DNA of 47,968 bases from Chitinophaga pinensis (GTDB lineage Bacteria > Bacteroidota > Bacteroidia > Chitinophagales > Chitinophagaceae). The notes under the pieces were generated by a model, which was not told the DNA's origin, searched no databases, and saw only the letters and a program-made list of their open reading frames with translations. The stretch spans positions 1 to 47,968 of the forward strand of contig CAMCHR010000010.1 of NCBI GenBank assembly GCA_945874755.1, written 5' to 3'. Both the position numbers and the translations under genes were made by a program. Of this stretch, positions 46,477-47,968 are shown one piece after another (position 1 is the stretch's first letter; each line of letters starts with the position of its first letter).

Positions 46477-46510
46477 CAAAGTTAATTTAAATTCTGAGTT
46501 TTGACTTCAA
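46477..46510 (-). promoter_or_regulatory. Promoter of serA (TTG-N23-TAACTTTG)
   Basis: On the minus strand TTG (46510-46508) and TAACTTTG (46484-46477) match both consensus elements with a 23-base spacer. The -7 element ends 4 bases before the ATG, so the predicted transcription start is at or next to the start codon. Confidence 0.6.
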
Positions 46511-46567
46511 TCACAATAATTTATATCTATTCTTCGTTATATGTGTATACCCTGTAAAAACTAACAG

Positions 46568-47785
46568 ATGATCGTTCGATGCTTTTTATTGTTACAAATT
46601 TTATTACTGACTGCTTCCTGTGGATCGAGTCAGGGTCCCAATTATTTAAGTGCTGCCAATCATTTCACCTACAATAAAATATCTACTGGAGAGAAGGAAC
46701 AATATGCCGAAGCAATTAAATTAAAGTACCAATCCATTTTAGGGAATAAAAATTTTAGTGGTCAAATTTTAGTCGCTAAAAATGGTGAAATTATATTTGA
46801 AGATTACAAAGGTTTTGCCAATTATAAAACAAAAGATGCATTAGTAGCAGCAACCCCTATTCACTTAGCGTCTGTCTCTAAAACTTTCACGGGGATGGCT
46901 GCGCTTCAATTATGGGAAAAGGATCAATTAGACCTGAAAGCGTCTGTAGATCAATATTTGCCGGGATTCCCTTACAAGAATGTAAACATTGAAATGTTAT
47001 TATCTCATCGCAGTGGCTTACCTGATTATACCTATTTCATGGAGTCCAAACAATATAAATCGGTTAGATATAAAACCAAAAGAGGTCGTTGGGCAAAGAA
47101 ATTGGTATTGGTAAAAAATGAAAAACCTTTTAGACCAGGTTTATATACCAATATAGATGTATTGGATTATATGATTCAAATAAAACCAGTTATTGCTGCC
47201 AATCCTGACCGTGTTTTTAAGTACTGCAATACCAATTATGTCTTATTGGCTTTAATCATAGAAAGGATCACTGGTCAAGACTTCCCTACTTACCTGCATG
47301 AATCCATCTTCAAGCCATTGAAAATGGAGCATAGTTTTGTGATGAGTCAGCAAAATATAGACAAATACCTGCCCTCCTACAATGCAAAAATGGTGCCTTA
47401 TCAAATGGAAAAATACGATATGATTTATGGGGATAAAAATGTCTATAGTACGGCAAGAGACCTCTTTTTATGGGATAAAGCACTAACAGAAGGCCGTTTT
47501 TTACAACCTACCACTTTAGAAATGGCTTATGAACCCAAAAGTCCAACCGATAAGTATTGGCATAATTATGGCCTAGGATGGCGGGTATTAGCCAAGCCAA
47601 ACGAAGAAAAGCTGATTTATCATAATGGATGGTGGCATGGAAATAATACCGTGTTCACTCGATTAGTGGGTCAAACAGCAACAATTATCATTTTAGGTAA
47701 TAAATACAACCGTGCCATCTATAAAGGCAAGGAGATTGTTGCTGTATTCACCGGAAAAGAGGATACGACCTCCTTGGTCGAGTAA
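46568..47785 (+). CDS. Serine hydrolase, class C beta-lactamase/DD-peptidase fold, lipoprotein
   Basis: A 405-residue envelope lipoprotein (lipobox LTASC, Cys at about residue 18) with a beta-lactamase family (PF00144) domain. The active-site SxxK is SVSK in HLASVSKTFTGM at about residues 103-106. The second motif is Y-C-N in FKYCNTNYVLLALIIERITGQ at about 218-220. The third is HNG in IYHNGWWHGN at about 358-360, in place of KTG. MLLSHRSGLPDYTYF is also typical. Such proteins are usually esterases or peptidases rather than antibiotic-degrading enzymes. The substrate is unknown. It is divergent from serA. Confidence 0.88.
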   Translation: MIVRCFLLLQILLLTASCGSSQGPNYLSAANHFTYNKISTGEKEQYAEAIKLKYQSILGNKNFSGQILVAKNGEIIFEDYKGFANYKTKDALVAATPIHLASVSKTFTGMAALQLWEKDQLDLKASVDQYLPGFPYKNVNIEMLLSHRSGLPDYTYFMESKQYKSVRYKTKRGRWAKKLVLVKNEKPFRPGLYTNIDVLDYMIQIKPVIAANPDRVFKYCNTNYVLLALIIERITGQDFPTYLHESIFKPLKMEHSFVMSQQNIDKYLPSYNAKMVPYQMEKYDMIYGDKNVYSTARDLFLWDKALTEGRFLQPTTLEMAYEPKSPTDKYWHNYGLGWRVLAKPNEEKLIYHNGWWHGNNTVFTRLVGQTATIIILGNKYNRAIYKGKEIVAVFTGKEDTTSLVE

Positions 47786-47796
47786 AGTTGCCCTTT

Positions 47797-47830
47797 TTTG
47801 CCCTTTTTTGACTTTTACCCCCTATTTTTG
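47797..47830 (+). promoter_or_regulatory. Promoter of the membrane pyrophosphatase gene
   Basis: TATTTTTG at 47823-47830 is an exact -7 element, and TTTG at 47797-47800 lies 22 bases upstream. The 10-mer CCCTTTTTTG occurs twice in direct succession (47791-47800 and 47801-47810), so the -33-like TTTG is duplicated one helical turn apart. The predicted leader is about 45 bases. Confidence 0.55.
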
Positions 47831-47877
47831 CAGACCTTAAACGAATCTAAACAGAAAACAAAAGAATAAGTATTGCT

Positions 47878-47968
47878 ATGAAAGATCTTCTATTTTATGC
47901 CGTTCCGGCAATGGGTGTTGTAGGATTATTGTATACACTCTTGAAATTCAATTGGGTATCTAAACAAG
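47878..47968 (+). CDS. hppA: Membrane-bound ion-pumping pyrophosphatase (5' part only)
   Basis: Only 30 codons are present before the window ends. They encode a hydrophobic segment, MKDLLFYAVPAMGVVGLLYT, followed by LLKFNWVSKQ. This matches the first transmembrane helix and the 'LLYT.LK..WV.KQ' junction typical of Bacteroidota HppA proteins, which couple pyrophosphate hydrolysis to sodium or proton pumping across the inner membrane. The call rests on this short N-terminus and on the strong promoter before it. The diagnostic DVGADLVGK and other catalytic motifs lie outside the window. Confidence 0.65.
   Translation, partial: MKDLLFYAVPAMGVVGLLYTLLKFNWVSKQ

Overview
The window is AT-rich chromosomal DNA from a member of the Bacteroidota, most likely the Chitinophagaceae or a near relative. 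Four things point there: promoter-like sites of the Bacteroidota type (TAnnTTTG, sometimes with an upstream TTG or TTTG) in front of many genes; few Shine-Dalgarno sequences; lineage-typical proteins (long NusB, short RpoD without region 1.1, DUF3276, DUF3822, DUF1573, MqnE of the futalosine menaquinone route); and many Sec, lipoprotein and Tat-like export signals. Most of the window is core genome. I see no CRISPR array, prophage, transposase or rRNA.

Layout. 1-4.2 kb: nusB, yajC and coaE, then on the opposite strand aspC followed by a stand-alone RlmK-type rRNA methyltransferase. 4.3-8.8 kb: L-serine dehydratase, mqnE, a CNT nucleoside transporter and thioredoxin. 8.9-18.6 kb: dnaE, an NlpC/P60 lipoprotein, an M1 peptidase, MsrA, a MutS2-type protein without Smr domain, and a YhcH/NanQ-like protein. 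18.6-20.5 kb is the least ordinary part: a microprotein that looks like a free type IX secretion sorting domain, a DUF1573 protein, a DUF4160/DUF2442 pair whose DUF4160 gene carries a one-base frameshift, about 300 bp packed with hairpins, and tRNA-Ser(UGA). 20.5-28.6 kb: an ABC exporter half, a DUF3276 protein, the ltaE-pgi-GNAT operon, rpoD, and trxB-folB. 28.7-36.4 kb: a MATE transporter, the overlapping operon DUF3822-rsmD-formyl-THF cyclo-ligase-lpxK-rnr, and a saccharopine-dehydrogenase-family enzyme. 36.5-40.7 kb: gyrA and a secreted helical protein. 40.8-46.5 kb: a cluster for amino-sugar and glycoprotein scavenging (GH109-like enzyme, APH-fold sugar kinase, glycosylasparaginase, CutC), then serA. 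46.5-48.0 kb: a class C beta-lactamase-fold lipoprotein and the first 30 codons of a membrane pyrophosphatase.

How the genes relate. The window holds both serine synthesis (serA) and serine breakdown (sdaA), thioredoxin and its reductase (trxA, trxB) plus a thioredoxin-dependent client (MsrA), several rRNA or RNA enzymes (rlmK, rsmD, rnr), and folate enzymes (folB, formyl-THF cyclo-ligase). The GH109-CutC stretch is the clearest catabolic unit. Several consensus promoters lie so close to their start codons that the mRNAs should have almost no leader (sdaA, mutS2, MATE, serA).

The most promising oddities are the frameshifted DUF4160 gene, the nested hairpin region next to tRNA-Ser, the orphan sorting-domain microprotein, and the palindromes in front of gyrA and the GH109-like gene. 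I did not find a clearly new multi-gene system. All functional calls rest on recognised motifs read by eye, without database searches.
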